Shown in pieces: positions 1 to 9,646 of a stretch of DNA of 64,000 bases. The position numbers and the translations under genes were made by a program. The notes under the pieces were generated by a model, which was not told where the DNA came from, did no database searches, and was given only the letters and a program-made list of their open reading frames with translations. Origin of the DNA: Ignavibacteriales bacterium (GTDB lineage Bacteria; Bacteroidota; Ignavibacteria; Ignavibacteriales; Melioribacteraceae); assembly GCA_020635285.1 (NCBI GenBank), contig JACKAB010000044.1, forward strand, positions 186,001 through 250,000. The letters are read 5' to 3'. Numbering within the stretch: position 1 is the stretch's first letter; the number at the start of each line of letters is the position of its first letter.

Positions 1-357
1 GAGGAAAGAACAGTTCCTTATATTTATGGAATTATTTACACATTATTGGGTGTGATTATTTCGGGATTTTTTGAGTTGAATCCTCTATTATTTTACTTTG
101 GATGAGTTATTTAATTTGCTCCATTGCACTAATAAATATAAATAGATTTTGGAAAGTAAGTGCTCACTCTATGGGAGCAGCTATTCCACTAGGGAGCATC
201 TTTTTTTTATTGGTGAATTACCGATATTCTTTGCAATTTTAATTCTTGTAAGTTGGTCAAGATTCTATTTAAAAGGTACATTCTTTTTGCACAAATTGTA
301 GCCGGAGCTTTTATTGGTTTTGGAATTACTTTTATTCTGATAAAATATTGTTTGTAA
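1..357 (+). CDS. PAP2-like membrane phosphatase, 3' part, frameshifted
   Basis: Only the 3' part is in the window. Joining three frames gives a hydrophobic protein with a WKVSAHSMGA stretch, then WSRFYLKGT and AQIVAGAFIGFGITF before a stop at 355-357. Spacing and composition resemble the C-terminal half of PAP2-superfamily lipid phosphatases, whose active site uses a histidine in a similar SAH context. Breaks lie near 100 (frame change after YFG), in the T8 run near 205, and around 270-290. I infer an integral membrane phosphatase or a related non-catalytic protein. The 5' end and most motifs are outside the window, so the substrate cannot be guessed. The breaks match the indel pattern seen throughout the window and need not mean gene decay. 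Confidence 0.45.
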
Positions 358-424
358 ATGAGTTAATAGATGCATTTAAAGTAATGTTTCAGCTTAATTA
401 TATTTAATTATTCGGAAAAATGTT

Positions 425-778
425 ATGAATAAAGAACTTTTATATTCAGATAATTTGATTGAAATTGACAATGAAACTATAACTTTTCGCAGTTACTATT
501 TTCCTACAAGATCAAAAAAAGTTGTAAAATTTGCTGAAATAAAAGAAATCATAAGTAAAAAGCCGACATTCTTTAACGGAAAATATAGATATTGGGGAAC
601 CGGAGATTTTAGACATTGGTTTCCGCGTGATTATAAAAGAAATAAAAGATCAGTTATTTATTTTCTAACGCTCAGGGATAAAAGAATAAAAATTGGTTTT
701 ACTGTTGAAAATAATGATGCGATAAATAAATTGTTAATTGATAAATCAAAACGATATTACTTTCGCTTTGAAAGATGA
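425..778 (+). CDS. Small conserved-looking protein of unknown function
   Basis: A 117-residue protein, charged and basic at the C-terminus, with no signal peptide or membrane segment. The alternation of short hydrophobic strands (ITFRSYYFP, KVVKFAEIKEI, RSVIYFLTLRD, KRIKIGFTV) followed by a terminal helix is what a small PH-like beta domain would look like, but this is only a guess from pattern. It ends 15 bases before the apt start codon, so the two are probably co-transcribed. I do not recognise the family. Confidence 0.55.
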   Translation: MNKELLYSDNLIEIDNETITFRSYYFPTRSKKVVKFAEIKEIISKKPTFFNGKYRYWGTGDFRHWFPRDYKRNKRSVIYFLTLRDKRIKIGFTVENNDAINKLLIDKSKRYYFRFER

Positions 779-792
779 TAATTAGGAGTAAA

Positions 793-1306
793 ATGGACTT
801 GAAAAAATACATTAGAGACGTTCCCAATTTTCCGGTAGAAGGAATAATATTTAAAGATATTACAACACTGTTGCAAGATAAAAATGCCTTTAGCTATACT
901 TTAGATGAATTATATAACATAAGTAAAAACAAAGGAATAACTAAGGTTATTGGAATTGAATCGCGCGGATTTATTTTTGGCGGTGCTCTTGCAGAAAAAC
1001 TTAATGCCGGATTTGTTCCAATTAGAAAACCGGGTAAATTACCTGCAGAAACTCTAAAAGAAGAATACTCTCTTGAGTATGGAACAGACAAAATCGAAAT
1101 CCACAAAGATGCTTTAACCAGCGAAGATGTTGTTTTAATTCATGATGATTTATTAGCGACTGGCGGAACTATGAAAGCTGCGTGTAACTTAATTGAAAAA
1201 AATGGGAGCACGCGTTGCTCAAATTTCATTTTTGATTGAACTCGACTTTTTAAATGGAAGAGAACTGATAAAAAATTATGATGTGAAATCTTTAATTCAT
1301 TATTAG
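793..1306 (+). CDS. apt: Adenine phosphoribosyltransferase (one frameshift)
   Basis: Cytosolic purine salvage enzyme: adenine + PRPP gives AMP + PPi. The N-terminus MDLKKYIRDVPNFPVEGIIF and the IGIESRGFIFGGALA segment are typical of Apt, and the PRPP-binding loop is VVLIHDDLLATGGTMKAA. I chose ATG 793 because AGGAG at 784-788 sits just upstream. One extra G in GGG near 1203 shifts the frame; the other frame continues with GARVAQISFLIEL and LNGRELIKNYDV to a stop at 1304-1306, giving about 170 residues, the normal length. An indel error in an otherwise sound gene is the likely cause. Confidence 0.92.
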
Positions 1307-1329
1307 TAAATTACAATAATCCTAAAGAC

Positions 1330-1418
1330 TCGTTATTGCGAACTTCGATGCTTTTTATCGGAGTGAAGCAATCCTTTTTAATTGGCAGATTGCTTCGAGA
1401 AAACTCCTCGCAATGACT
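1330..1418. repeat. Dispersed intergenic palindromic repeat, copy 1
   Basis: An imperfect inverted repeat whose ends are ATTGCGAA and TCGCAATGAC, with inner GAAGCAATC and GATTGCTTCG arms. Related elements lie at 29820-29926 and 45862-45944. It sits between apt and pabB and has no coding signal of its own. The size and terminal inverted arms suggest a REP- or MITE-like element able to fold as RNA or as a cruciform. Confidence 0.7.
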
Positions 1419-1465
1419 AAACTTTTTAGAGTGTTTACCTTTAGAAACAATTTTTAATTCAACCC

Positions 1466-3267
1466 GTGCAAATAATAAAAATCTTAAAATATATTGAAGA
1501 AAACAGCAACTCCGCATTCTTTTATACTCCAAATATTTATGAAGGAGGAAGTCTTACTTTTTTTTAAAAAGCCGTTGAAAATATTCAAGGCAAAAACAAA
1601 AAGAGAAGTTGAAGAAGTCCTTAAACAAGTTGATGAATTTTCTCAAAATCCTAATTTCATCGGGTTTGCAACTATTCCTTATGAAATTGGATATTATTTT
1701 CAGCCGAAGGAAATAAAAAATTCCAATCTAAAGAACATAGAAATGTGTTTTTATTTTTATGAAAAAGAAAATGTGGAAATAATAAATTCCAATGATTTAC
1801 AATTTGACGAAATTGAAAAATTTACGAACTCTGAAAATTTAATTAAGGATTTTAGCCTCGATATTTCAAAAAAAGATTATCTCCTAAAAGTCACTCAAAT
1901 CAAAAAATATATTTCAGAAGGAGATACTTACCAAATTAATTTTACCACAAAAGCTAAGTTTAAGTATGAGGGAAAATAACCTCACTTTTTCTTAATGGAA
2001 TTTTTAATCAATCTGCGGGTTATTCTGTTTTAATCAATAATGAAAAGGAGTTTGTACTTTCTTTTTCACCCGAATTATTTTTTAAAACTGATTACAAAAC
2101 CATAATCAGCAAACCAATGAAGGGGACTTTAAAGCGAAAAGCAAATCCTTTGGAAGATGCAAAACTTGTTAACTCACTTTTAAGTGATGAAAAAAACTTG
2201 GCAGAAAATGTAATGATCGTCGATTTAATGCGAAACGATATTGGCAGAATTGCAGTTACAGATTCTGTAAAAGTTGAAAAATTATATCAAATTGAAAGTA
2301 CGAAACTCTTTACCAACTTACTTCAACAGTTGTTGGCAAACTTAAAAGTAAAAAGTTGAGTAAAATTTTTATGAACCTTTTTCCAAGTGGATCAATTACC
2401 GGCGCGCCTAAAATTAGATCTATGCAAATTATTGCCGGACTGGAAAAATCTCCCCGTAATTTATACACCGGCACAATTGGCATCATCACGAATGAAAATG
2501 CGGTTTTTAATATTCCAATTAGAACAGTTAATATTGATAAAAAAACAAAACTTGGCGAGCTTGGTTTGGGCAGCGGAATTGTTTGGGATAGCAGTGCTGA
2601 AATGGAATTTGAAGAAGTAAAACTTAAAGGCAATTTTATTACAGAACCTCTAAAGTATTTTGAACTTTTAGAAAGTTTATTATTTGAAAATGGAGAATAT
2701 TTTTTACTGGATTATCATTTGGAAAGATTGAAAAAATCAGCGGATTCTCTTCTATTTAAATATGATGAAAATGAAATTCTTAATTCGTTGAAAAATATTA
2801 AAACTAAATTTGAACCTGGCAAAAAATATAAAGTAAGACTTCTTGTAAACAAGTGGGGAAGTGTTAAAATTGAGTTTGATGAAATTAACTTTGAATTAAA
2901 AAGTGCTAAAATTGTATTGAGCAAAATAGAAAGATGCGATGTTGAAAAATTTAAGTATCATAAAACTACATTTAGACCTTGGGATGATGAATTGAAAAAA
3001 GCCAAATTAAATGGATTTGACGAAGTTTTATTCATAAATGAAAATGATGAATTGCTGGAGGGCGCAATAAGTAATCTGGTAATTGAAAAAAATGGCAGAC
3101 GGTTCACTCCGCCAATAGAATTAGGAATATTAAACGGATGTTACAGAAAATATCTTTTAGATAATAAATTGTGCTCAGAGAAAAGATTAACCTTAACTGA
3201 TCTGAAAAATGCCGATAAAATTATCTTTTGCAACTCAGTAAGGAAAGAAATATTAGTGATGAAATAA
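1466..3267 (+). CDS. pabB: Aminodeoxychorismate synthase I / aminodeoxychorismate lyase fusion (three frameshifts)
   Basis: Bifunctional folate-pathway enzyme making 4-aminobenzoate from chorismate. The N-terminal two thirds are PabB/TrpE-like: SFSPELFFKT, KPMKGTLKRKA, VDLMRNDIGRI, FPSGSITGAPK and GIVWDSSAEMEFEE follow in the family order. The C-terminal third is a class IV aminotransferase-fold lyase (PabC): the likely catalytic lysine is in KYHKTT, followed by DEVLFINENDELLEGAISN and a CNSVRKEI tail. Breaks occur in the T9 run near 1560, after KYEGK near 1976, and near 2298. GTG 1466 is the most plausible start because an in-frame stop lies just upstream at 1442. The gene is far from a glutaminase (pabA), which is not seen here. 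Confidence 0.85.
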
Positions 3268-3363
3268 TAGAAAAGATTTAACCGCTTCATAAGACATTCC
3301 TTCGGAAAAAGCTCACAAAGTTTTATTTTTTTTCTTCTCCTTTTCACCCTTACCCCGCTTCTC

Positions 3364-3391
3364 CTTTCTTCTTTCTTCTTTCTTCTTTCTT
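3364..3391. repeat. Heptamer microsatellite CTTTCTT x4 in a polypyrimidine tract
   Basis: Four exact tandem copies of CTTTCTT lie inside a longer C/T-only stretch (about 3321-3399) between pabB and the FG-GAP gene. Another pyrimidine-rich stretch lies at about 7917-7995. No promoter or gene could be assigned to it. Confidence 0.85.
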
Positions 3392-3547
3392 CTTTTCTAG
3401 TTCCATATCTTAATAATTGAAGATAATATCAACATAGTGAACTAAATTCCAATTGAATATTATTTAATAACAAATTATTGCTAAATACGACAAAATATGC
3501 TATTTTTTTAAAGAAATAATACTTCGTAACTTAATATGGGGGAGTAA

Positions 3548-6500
3548 ATGCGATATTATCTAATCAGATTTATTTTAGTGGTTGCTATATTATCAATTTC
3601 CAACAATTTGTTCGCTTCTGGAAATGAAAAAAACGGCAATCTACACTCACAGTTAAATTCAGCTGATCAAAGCTGGTACAGCAAGGCTATAGAAAATATT
3701 AAAAATTCCGAATATAATATTTCCTTTGCAGAGAATTTAAATGCCTATCAATCTCCAAACAGAAAAAATAATCTTCGTTTTATTTATAAAAATGATGGGT
3801 TTATAGTAAAACCGCGTGTAACCGAAATTTCTGTTAAGGATGAATCTAGTTCAGTTATAAAATCAGATAAAATTAAAGTTACAGATGATTGGAATGCCGA
3901 GTTTTCACTCCTAGGTTTTGGCCGAGGTAATATAATTGAAAAACAATTTACTGGAGAAAAATTAAATGTTGAAGGAAATACAGCATTTATTGAAGACGAT
4001 AATTTAAGAATGGAATATATAAACAACGAACAAGGCATGCGGCAAAATTTTATCGTTTATAATAAACCTCAAAACGGAGATGGACATTTAACATTAAAAC
4101 TAAATATTGAAACAGAAAAAACAATTGTAGTTGGCGCCGATGCATTGGTGATAAAGGACGAAAATAAAGATCTTATGAAATACAGCAGTCTTATAATTTG
4201 GGATGCCAATGGAAAAGAAATACGCGGCTGGTTTGAAGCAATTGATAATAAACCAACCTCAACAGGCAAACAGATTAAAATTGTTGTAAATGATATTGAT
4301 GCAGTTTATCCAATTACTATTGATCCCTTATCAACAGGTGCGTTATGGTCAAAATATGGTGCTCAAACTGACGCTAATTTGGGTTGGAGTGTTGCCACTG
4401 CCGGCGATGTAAATGGTGACGGTTACAGTGATGTAATTATCGGTGCTCCCCTATATGATTTCAATAGCCTAAATAACTGCGGAGCTGCATTCGTCTATTA
4501 TGGAACAAATACCGGAGTAAATTCAACAGTCCAAAAAACAATTTACGGAAATAATGCTAATTCTAATTTAGGTTCGAGCGTTTCAACAGCTGGCGATGTA
4601 AATGGTGACGGTTACAGTGATATAATTGTTGGTGAGCCGTTTTATAAAATTGGAATTGAAACTAAAGGTGCATTTTATATTTATCATGGTTCTAATTCAG
4701 GCATATCAAACAATGCTAATTTTAATGCTACTGGACAAGATGGTTCAGAGTTTGGCTTAAGTGTATCGACAGCCGGAGATGTAAATGGAGATGGTTACAG
4801 TGATATAATTGTAGGTGCTCATAAGTACACATTTCCAGAATTTGAAGAGGGTCTTTCATTTATATATTATGGAAGTTCAAGTGGGTTAAATAATTCGGTG
4901 GATTATTTGGAAGCTGACATAGCTTCTGCAAAATTTGGATTTAGTGTATCAACAGCCGGAGATGTAAATGCTGATGGGTATAGTGATGTAATTGTAGGAA
5001 TGCCTGATTATAACGGTCCTTCAAATGGAGGTGCTGTGTTAGTTTTTCTTGGCTCATCAGGAGGAATTTTGAGTACTCCCAATTTTTATAATACTTTTTC
5101 CACGGCTGATTTTAAATTTGGCCAAAGTGTTGCTACAGCAGGAGATGTAAATGGTGATGGTTATAGCGATGTTGTTGTCGGTTCGCCAAATAATAATGGT
5201 TATGATCGTGCAACAGTATTTTATGGAAGTTCAAGTGGTATAAATTTGGATCTATTACCAACCGTTTTAACTATTAATCAAACTAGTGTAAATTTTGGTT
5301 CAAGTGTGTCAACTGCTGGTGATATAAATGGAGATGGGTACAGTGATGTTATAATTGGTGCTCCTAATTATAGCAATGGCGAAACCAATGAAGGAGGAGC
5401 TTTCGTATATTACGGTACATCAAATGGAATAAATACTATTTCTCCCATAATTATTGAAACCAATTCTGCATCAGCACAATTAGGCTTTTGTGTAGCAACC
5501 GCCGGAGATGTTAATGGCGATGGTTTAAGTGATGTTATTATTGGGGCTCCTTTTTATAATTTCAGTGTTCAAGGTGGAGCTGCATTTGTTTATACTGGTA
5601 AAACAGATGGTTTATCACTTGCAGCAAATTGGAACTATGTTTCTCAATCATTTTCTGGCTTTGGAATTAGTGTATCAACTGCGGGTGATGTAAATGCCGA
5701 TGCTTTTAGTGATGTTATAATCGGAGCTTATGAATATGATCAAGGTGAAAATAATGAAGGTGCTGCGTTTGTTTTCCACGGCTCATCAGCTGGATTAGAA
5801 GAATTTAATCCTAATTGGGCAATATATGGAAACCAGAATGGTGCAAATTTAGGTAAAAGTGTATCAACAGCCGGAGATGTAAATGGAGATGGTTATAGTG
5901 ATATAATTGTTGGGGCAAGATGGTATGATAGTGAATCTAAAATAGATAATGGAGCTGCATTTGTTTATTTGGGAGGGTCTTCGGGATTATCTTCTACTGC
6001 TAGTTGGACATACAAAGGCGAAAATACTGGTTTTGAGTTAGGCAATAGTGTCTCTACCGCAGGTGACGTAAATGGCGATGGATTTGGCGATGTGATTGTT
6101 GGTGAACATTATTTTCAGGGTCCGGAACCTCAAGAGGGACGTGTTTATGTTTTTCATGGCTCAACATCCGGGTTATCTATTTTCCCAAACTGGCAAGTTG
6201 AAAGCAATGTAAATAACGCTAATTTGGGTGAGAATGTATCGAATGCTGGTGATGTCAATGGGGACGGGTACGGGGATATAATTATCGGTTCACCCTCATT
6301 AACTTCTCTAGGATCAGCTTCCATTTATTTTGGCTCTGAAAATGGTCTATCATCCACAGCTGATTGGACCCAAAGCGGTGCACATCCGGTCTCAAAATTC
6401 GGATGCAGTGTTTCAAACGCTGGAGACGTAAATGGTGATGGATATAGTGATATAATTGTAGGATCAAATGGATATAATAGTTATGAAGGGGCTGCATATA

Positions 6501-7672
6501 TTTATTATGGCTCATCTGCTGGTATATCAACATCAATTTCACCTGATATAAAACAAGCTAACCAGGCCGGTGCACAATTTGGAACAAGTGTTTGTACAGC
6601 TGGAGATGTAAATGGAGATGGCTATAGTGATATTTTAATTGGAGCACCTAGATTTAGTGATGGAGAAAATGATGAAGGTGCTGCCTATTTATTTTTGGGT
6701 TCAGCTAGTGGATCATTAACTTTGCCAAATTGGAGCGTGGAATCTGATCAAGAAAATGCAAATGGTGGTACTAGTGTATCCACAGCTGGAGATGTAAATG
6801 GAGATGGTTATAGCGATATTTTGGTGGGTGCGTTCGGAATAGATCGGGTTTCAGCATATTATGGGAATAATGGTGGAGGGTTGAAAACAAACATACAACA
6901 ATATACTCCTTTTTCTATACCTGATGTTGTTGCTTCAGGTGGTAATACTAGAAGTGGAATTCAACCATTTGCAGCAAGTTTGGCAATGTTTTCTAAAAGT
7001 CCGTTTGGGCGGGCAGATGGTAAAATTGTTTATGAATATAGAAAAAATGGGTTAATGTTTTCAGCAGGTGCAAATATAAGTACAAGTGTTTCCAGTGATG
7101 GATCTGGTTCAATTTCTAACCTAGGTGTAAACGGGACAGAATTGAGAACAACCTTTGAAATTAATAATGCAACATATAAATATAAATGGCGTGTAAGGAC
7201 AGAGTATAGTTTAGTTAATAATCCATATCAAAAATATGGTCCATGGAAATACTATAGTAGTTACGCTGCAAAATTAAGGGATGGCTTCAGGACAGCGAGT
7301 AATGATAGTTATGTCAATGTAGATCTAAAAGTGTTTTTGGAAGGAGCATATAATACTTCTAATAGCAACATGGATAATCTTTTAACCATTCCCTATCAGT
7401 CCCCTTATAGTGAAACTGCAAGTTTTCAGACAAATGCACCAACTGATGCAGTAGATTGGGTTTTAGTGCAATTAAGGGATAAAGATACACCAAATACTAT
7501 ACTTCGCTCTCAAGCTGGTTTTTTACTAAAGGATGGTACTATTGTAGATTACAACACTTTTGGCAAATTAAAATTACTTTCAAATTCTGGTTTTGGGTAT
7601 TTTCATTTATCAGTAAAACATAGAAATCATTTGCAAATAATGACGGCACAGCCAATTTATTTATCTAATTAA
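3548..7672 (+). CDS. Secreted FG-GAP repeat protein with 14 repeats
   Basis: A 1374-residue exported protein. The N-terminus has a signal peptide (basic start, hydrophobic run, FASGN cut region). Residues up to about 270 form a beta-rich domain without repeats. Residues about 275-1100 hold 14 copies of an FG-GAP/integrin-alpha-like blade with the core TAGDVNGDGYSDVIIGAP; DVNGDGYSD is the calcium-binding loop. The tail (about 1110-1374) has the VDWVLVQLRD and VKHRNHLQIM motifs of a domain often found in large Bacteroidota surface proteins. It stops at PIYLSN with no T9SS sorting domain. Repeat cores in blades 4 and 8 have NAD in place of NGD. The role is probably adhesion or surface binding; the ligand is unknown. 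GGGGGAG lies just upstream of ATG 3548. Confidence 0.85.
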   Translation: MRYYLIRFILVVAILSISNNLFASGNEKNGNLHSQLNSADQSWYSKAIENIKNSEYNISFAENLNAYQSPNRKNNLRFIYKNDGFIVKPRVTEISVKDESSSVIKSDKIKVTDDWNAEFSLLGFGRGNIIEKQFTGEKLNVEGNTAFIEDDNLRMEYINNEQGMRQNFIVYNKPQNGDGHLTLKLNIETEKTIVVGADALVIKDENKDLMKYSSLIIWDANGKEIRGWFEAIDNKPTSTGKQIKIVVNDIDAVYPITIDPLSTGALWSKYGAQTDANLGWSVATAGDVNGDGYSDVIIGAPLYDFNSLNNCGAAFVYYGTNTGVNSTVQKTIYGNNANSNLGSSVSTAGDVNGDGYSDIIVGEPFYKIGIETKGAFYIYHGSNSGISNNANFNATGQDGSEFGLSVSTAGDVNGDGYSDIIVGAHKYTFPEFEEGLSFIYYGSSSGLNNSVDYLEADIASAKFGFSVSTAGDVNADGYSDVIVGMPDYNGPSNGGAVLVFLGSSGGILSTPNFYNTFSTADFKFGQSVATAGDVNGDGYSDVVVGSPNNNGYDRATVFYGSSSGINLDLLPTVLTINQTSVNFGSSVSTAGDINGDGYSDVIIGAPNYSNGETNEGGAFVYYGTSNGINTISPIIIETNSASAQLGFCVATAGDVNGDGLSDVIIGAPFYNFSVQGGAAFVYTGKTDGLSLAANWNYVSQSFSGFGISVSTAGDVNADAFSDVIIGAYEYDQGENNEGAAFVFHGSSAGLEEFNPNWAIYGNQNGANLGKSVSTAGDVNGDGYSDIIVGARWYDSESKIDNGAAFVYLGGSSGLSSTASWTYKGENTGFELGNSVSTAGDVNGDGFGDVIVGEHYFQGPEPQEGRVYVFHGSTSGLSIFPNWQVESNVNNANLGENVSNAGDVNGDGYGDIIIGSPSLTSLGSASIYFGSENGLSSTADWTQSGAHPVSKFGCSVSNAGDVNGDGYSDIIVGSNGYNSYEGAAYIYYGSSAGISTSISPDIKQANQAGAQFGTSVCTAGDVNGDGYSDILIGAPRFSDGENDEGAAYLFLGSASGSLTLPNWSVESDQENANGGTSVSTAGDVNGDGYSDILVGAFGIDRVSAYYGNNGGGLKTNIQQYTPFSIPDVVASGGNTRSGIQPFAASLAMFSKSPFGRADGKIVYEYRKNGLMFSAGANISTSVSSDGSGSISNLGVNGTELRTTFEINNATYKYKWRVRTEYSLVNNPYQKYGPWKYYSSYAAKLRDGFRTASNDSYVNVDLKVFLEGAYNTSNSNMDNLLTIPYQSPYSETASFQTNAPTDAVDWVLVQLRDKDTPNTILRSQAGFLLKDGTIVDYNTFGKLKLLSNSGFGYFHLSVKHRNHLQIMTAQPIYLSN
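4388..6836 (+). repeat. 14 tandem coding repeats, about 184 bp each
   Basis: The DNA encoding SVSTAGDVNGDGYSD recurs 14 times with a mean spacing of about 184 bp (61 residues), from 4388 to the last copy starting at 6773. Copies differ at synonymous sites, so they are not freshly duplicated. The number 14 fits two seven-bladed propellers. Confidence 0.9.
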
Positions 7673-8010
7673 TATGAGGAGTGAAAGGTAAAACCAGGCC
7701 GACCAACATAAGACAAAAGTGAAAATCGAGTTGACTAAAGTGTTACAAGCACGGAAATTTGGATACTTTGAAATGTAAAAAGTTGTCGACAAAAATAAAC
7801 CGAAAAGGTTTCTAAAGCACTTGTTATGCTAGCTTTGTCTGCTGAAAGCGGGCTCTGAGCGGGAATCTAGCCTTTTCTGGATTCTCGCTAAAACCACCCT
7901 GGAATAACAAATATTTTTTTTAACTTTTACTCCGCACTTTCTCCTTTCTCCGCCTCATCTTTTCACCTTTTCTCGTTCCACGTTTCCACGTTTTTCATTA
8001 TTTTTAACGC
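7673..8010. other. Intergenic region with a strong hairpin and a pyrimidine-rich end
   Basis: No coding signal on either strand. It contains the hairpin at 7859-7888 and, from about 7917, a pyrimidine-rich tract that runs up to the CPBP gene. An uncharacterised structured RNA in 7700-7900 is possible but not supported beyond that single stem. Confidence 0.6.
7859..7888. repeat. 12-bp stem hairpin, REP-like
   Basis: GCGGGAATCTAG pairs with CTGGATTCTCGC across a CCTTTT loop, giving 12 pairs with two G-T wobbles. A run of nine T follows about 24 bases later (7912-7920), too far for a classic intrinsic terminator. The GGAATC arm resembles the element at 8745-8786, so it may be one of a dispersed hairpin family. 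Confidence 0.6.
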
Positions 8011-8741
8011 ATGCTCAAATTATTACAGACAGAACTAAAACATTTCTTGAAAGAACTCAAAACTTTAGACCAAAAAGTTGTAACAATATTTTTAAGCTCA
8101 ATAATATTTTTTACAGTTAGCTGGTATTTTTCCAATCCAAAATTCTTTAATGAAATATTTACTTTTCATAAACAGTTTGATCCTCTTTTAGAAGACTTAG
8201 CTTCTTACACTTATTGGTTTATTTTAGATTTTTTTTTTTTTCTTGTTATTCCTTTCTTAATTATAAAATTTCTTTTCAAAGAGAAAATTAAAAATTCGGC
8301 TTAGTAATTGGCAATAAAAATATTGGGTTCAGCTTAACAGCATTATCAATCTTGGTCTTTCTGCCAATTATATATTTTATTTCAACTTCAGAAAATTTTA
8401 GTAGTTACTTCCCATTAATGCAAAGTTCTAAAGATGATTTATTAATCTTTATCATTTATGAATTATTGCTGCTTCTATTTCTATTTTCTTGGGAGTTTAT
8501 TTTTCGCGGATTTATTTTATTCGGTTTAGAAAAAAGATTTGGACTTTACGCAATTTTTATTCAGATGATTCCTTTTGTAATTCTGCATAACGGCAAACCT
8601 TTTTTAGAAACCTTCGCTTCAATTTTTGGCGGATTGTTTTTGGGTTATTTGGCTTTAAGAACAAGATCAATTTTATATGGATTTTTAATTCATGGAGTTA
8701 TTTTAATTGCGTTAGATTTATTAGGATTTATTAACAACTAA
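8011..8741 (+). CDS. CPBP-family intramembrane protease-like protein (one frameshift)
   Basis: Integral membrane protein of the CPBP (CAAX protease and bacteriocin-processing) family. After joining the frames near 8292 (run AAAAATTCGG) it has about six membrane segments. Motif 1 reads WEFIFRGF, so the first Glu of the usual EExxxR is Trp, a variant I recall from Bacteroidota members. Motif 2 is FVILHNGKPFLET with the conserved His, and the third His is in GFLIHGVIL. Substrates of this branch are unknown. It stands alone between two hairpin-bearing gaps. Confidence 0.75.
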
Positions 8742-8744
8742 ACC

Positions 8745-8786
8745 GTCATTCTGGTTTTCGCGTCTTTTCTGCGGAATACCGGAATC
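8745..8786. repeat. Imperfect palindrome of the GTCATTCTGG / CCGGAATC type
   Basis: ATTCTGGTTTTCGC and GCGGAATACCGGAAT pair with a few mismatches around a short loop. It starts with GTCATT, as other dispersed elements in this window do, and stands in the gap between the CPBP gene and pdxJ. It looks like a second class of intergenic hairpin repeat. Confidence 0.55.
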
Positions 8787-8928
8787 GAATAAGAATATGA
8801 ACTTCGTAAGCCAACTTTGGGTTCATTGTGGTTTATCTTTTTTTATCAAAACTTATATCTAATTTTTATTATAAATTTATTTTACAAAATTTAATCTCTA
8901 TTCAAATATTTTAAAAGGGAAATCTAAA

Positions 8929-9645
8929 ATGAAATTCACTTTAAATGTTGATCACGTTGCAGTTCTTAGAAATGCACGCGCTGAAGATAATCCAGATCCG
9001 GTTACCTTTGCTTTAATGGCAGAACTTTATGGAATTGATGGAATTGTTGTTCATCTCCGCGAGGATAGACGCCACATAAACGAGCGCGATGTTAGATTGT
9101 TGAGAGAACAATTAAAAACCAAACTTGATCTGGAAATGGCTGCAGTAAAAGAAATTGTTGATATCGCTTGCGATGTTCAACCTGATTTAGTTACGCTAGT
9201 TCCTGAAAAGAGACAAGAGCTAACTACAGAAGGTGGATTGAATGTGATTGATAATATTGATTTGATTAGAGATACAATTGATCAGCTTCATGATTCTGAT
9301 ATTCCCGTTTCATTATTTGTTGAGCCGGATGTAACTCAAATTGACGCAGCGTCTGAAATTAGTGCAGACTTAATTGAAATACATACTGGCATTTATGCTA
9401 ATGCTAAAAATGAAGAAGATGCTTTTGATGAACTTGAAAGGATTAGACAAGCAGCAAAACATGCTAAAAAATTAGGACTTGGAGTAAATGCGGGTCACGG
9501 ATTAAACTACCTTAACATGAAAGAATTTATGGTAATTGAAGATGTTGATGAAGTGAGTATAGGGCAAGCTGTTATTGCAAGGTCTGTATTTGTTGGGCTT
9601 GAGCAAGCATTGAAGGAAATGGCTGCATTGATTAATAGAAAATAA
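8929..9645 (+). CDS. pdxJ: Pyridoxine 5'-phosphate synthase
   Basis: Condenses 1-deoxyxylulose 5-phosphate with 3-amino-2-oxopropyl phosphate in the DXP-dependent vitamin B6 pathway; cytosolic TIM barrel. The 238 residues are full length. Family motifs include LNVDHVAVLRNAR at the N-terminus, GIVVHLREDRRHI, a conserved Glu in DLVTLVPEKRQE, and GVNAGHGLNY near the phosphate site. The start at 8929 follows AAAGGGAAA. The next gene starts one base after the stop, so they probably form one transcript. No frameshift. Confidence 0.97.
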   Translation: MKFTLNVDHVAVLRNARAEDNPDPVTFALMAELYGIDGIVVHLREDRRHINERDVRLLREQLKTKLDLEMAAVKEIVDIACDVQPDLVTLVPEKRQELTTEGGLNVIDNIDLIRDTIDQLHDSDIPVSLFVEPDVTQIDAASEISADLIEIHTGIYANAKNEEDAFDELERIRQAAKHAKKLGLGVNAGHGLNYLNMKEFMVIEDVDEVSIGQAVIARSVFVGLEQALKEMAALINRK

Positions 9646-9646
9646 A

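Noticed and set aside
1311..1532. Minus-strand 73-codon frame
   Set aside because: It covers a palindromic repeat and the 5' end of pabB; composition is that of a chance frame.
4388..6836. Regular repeats that might be a CRISPR or satellite array
   Set aside because: The repeats are in frame, code for FG-GAP blades, and differ at synonymous sites; repeat plus spacer lengths do not fit CRISPR.
7673..7858. A riboswitch or group II intron fragment
   Set aside because: I found no conserved core of either class; only one hairpin at the right end is convincing.
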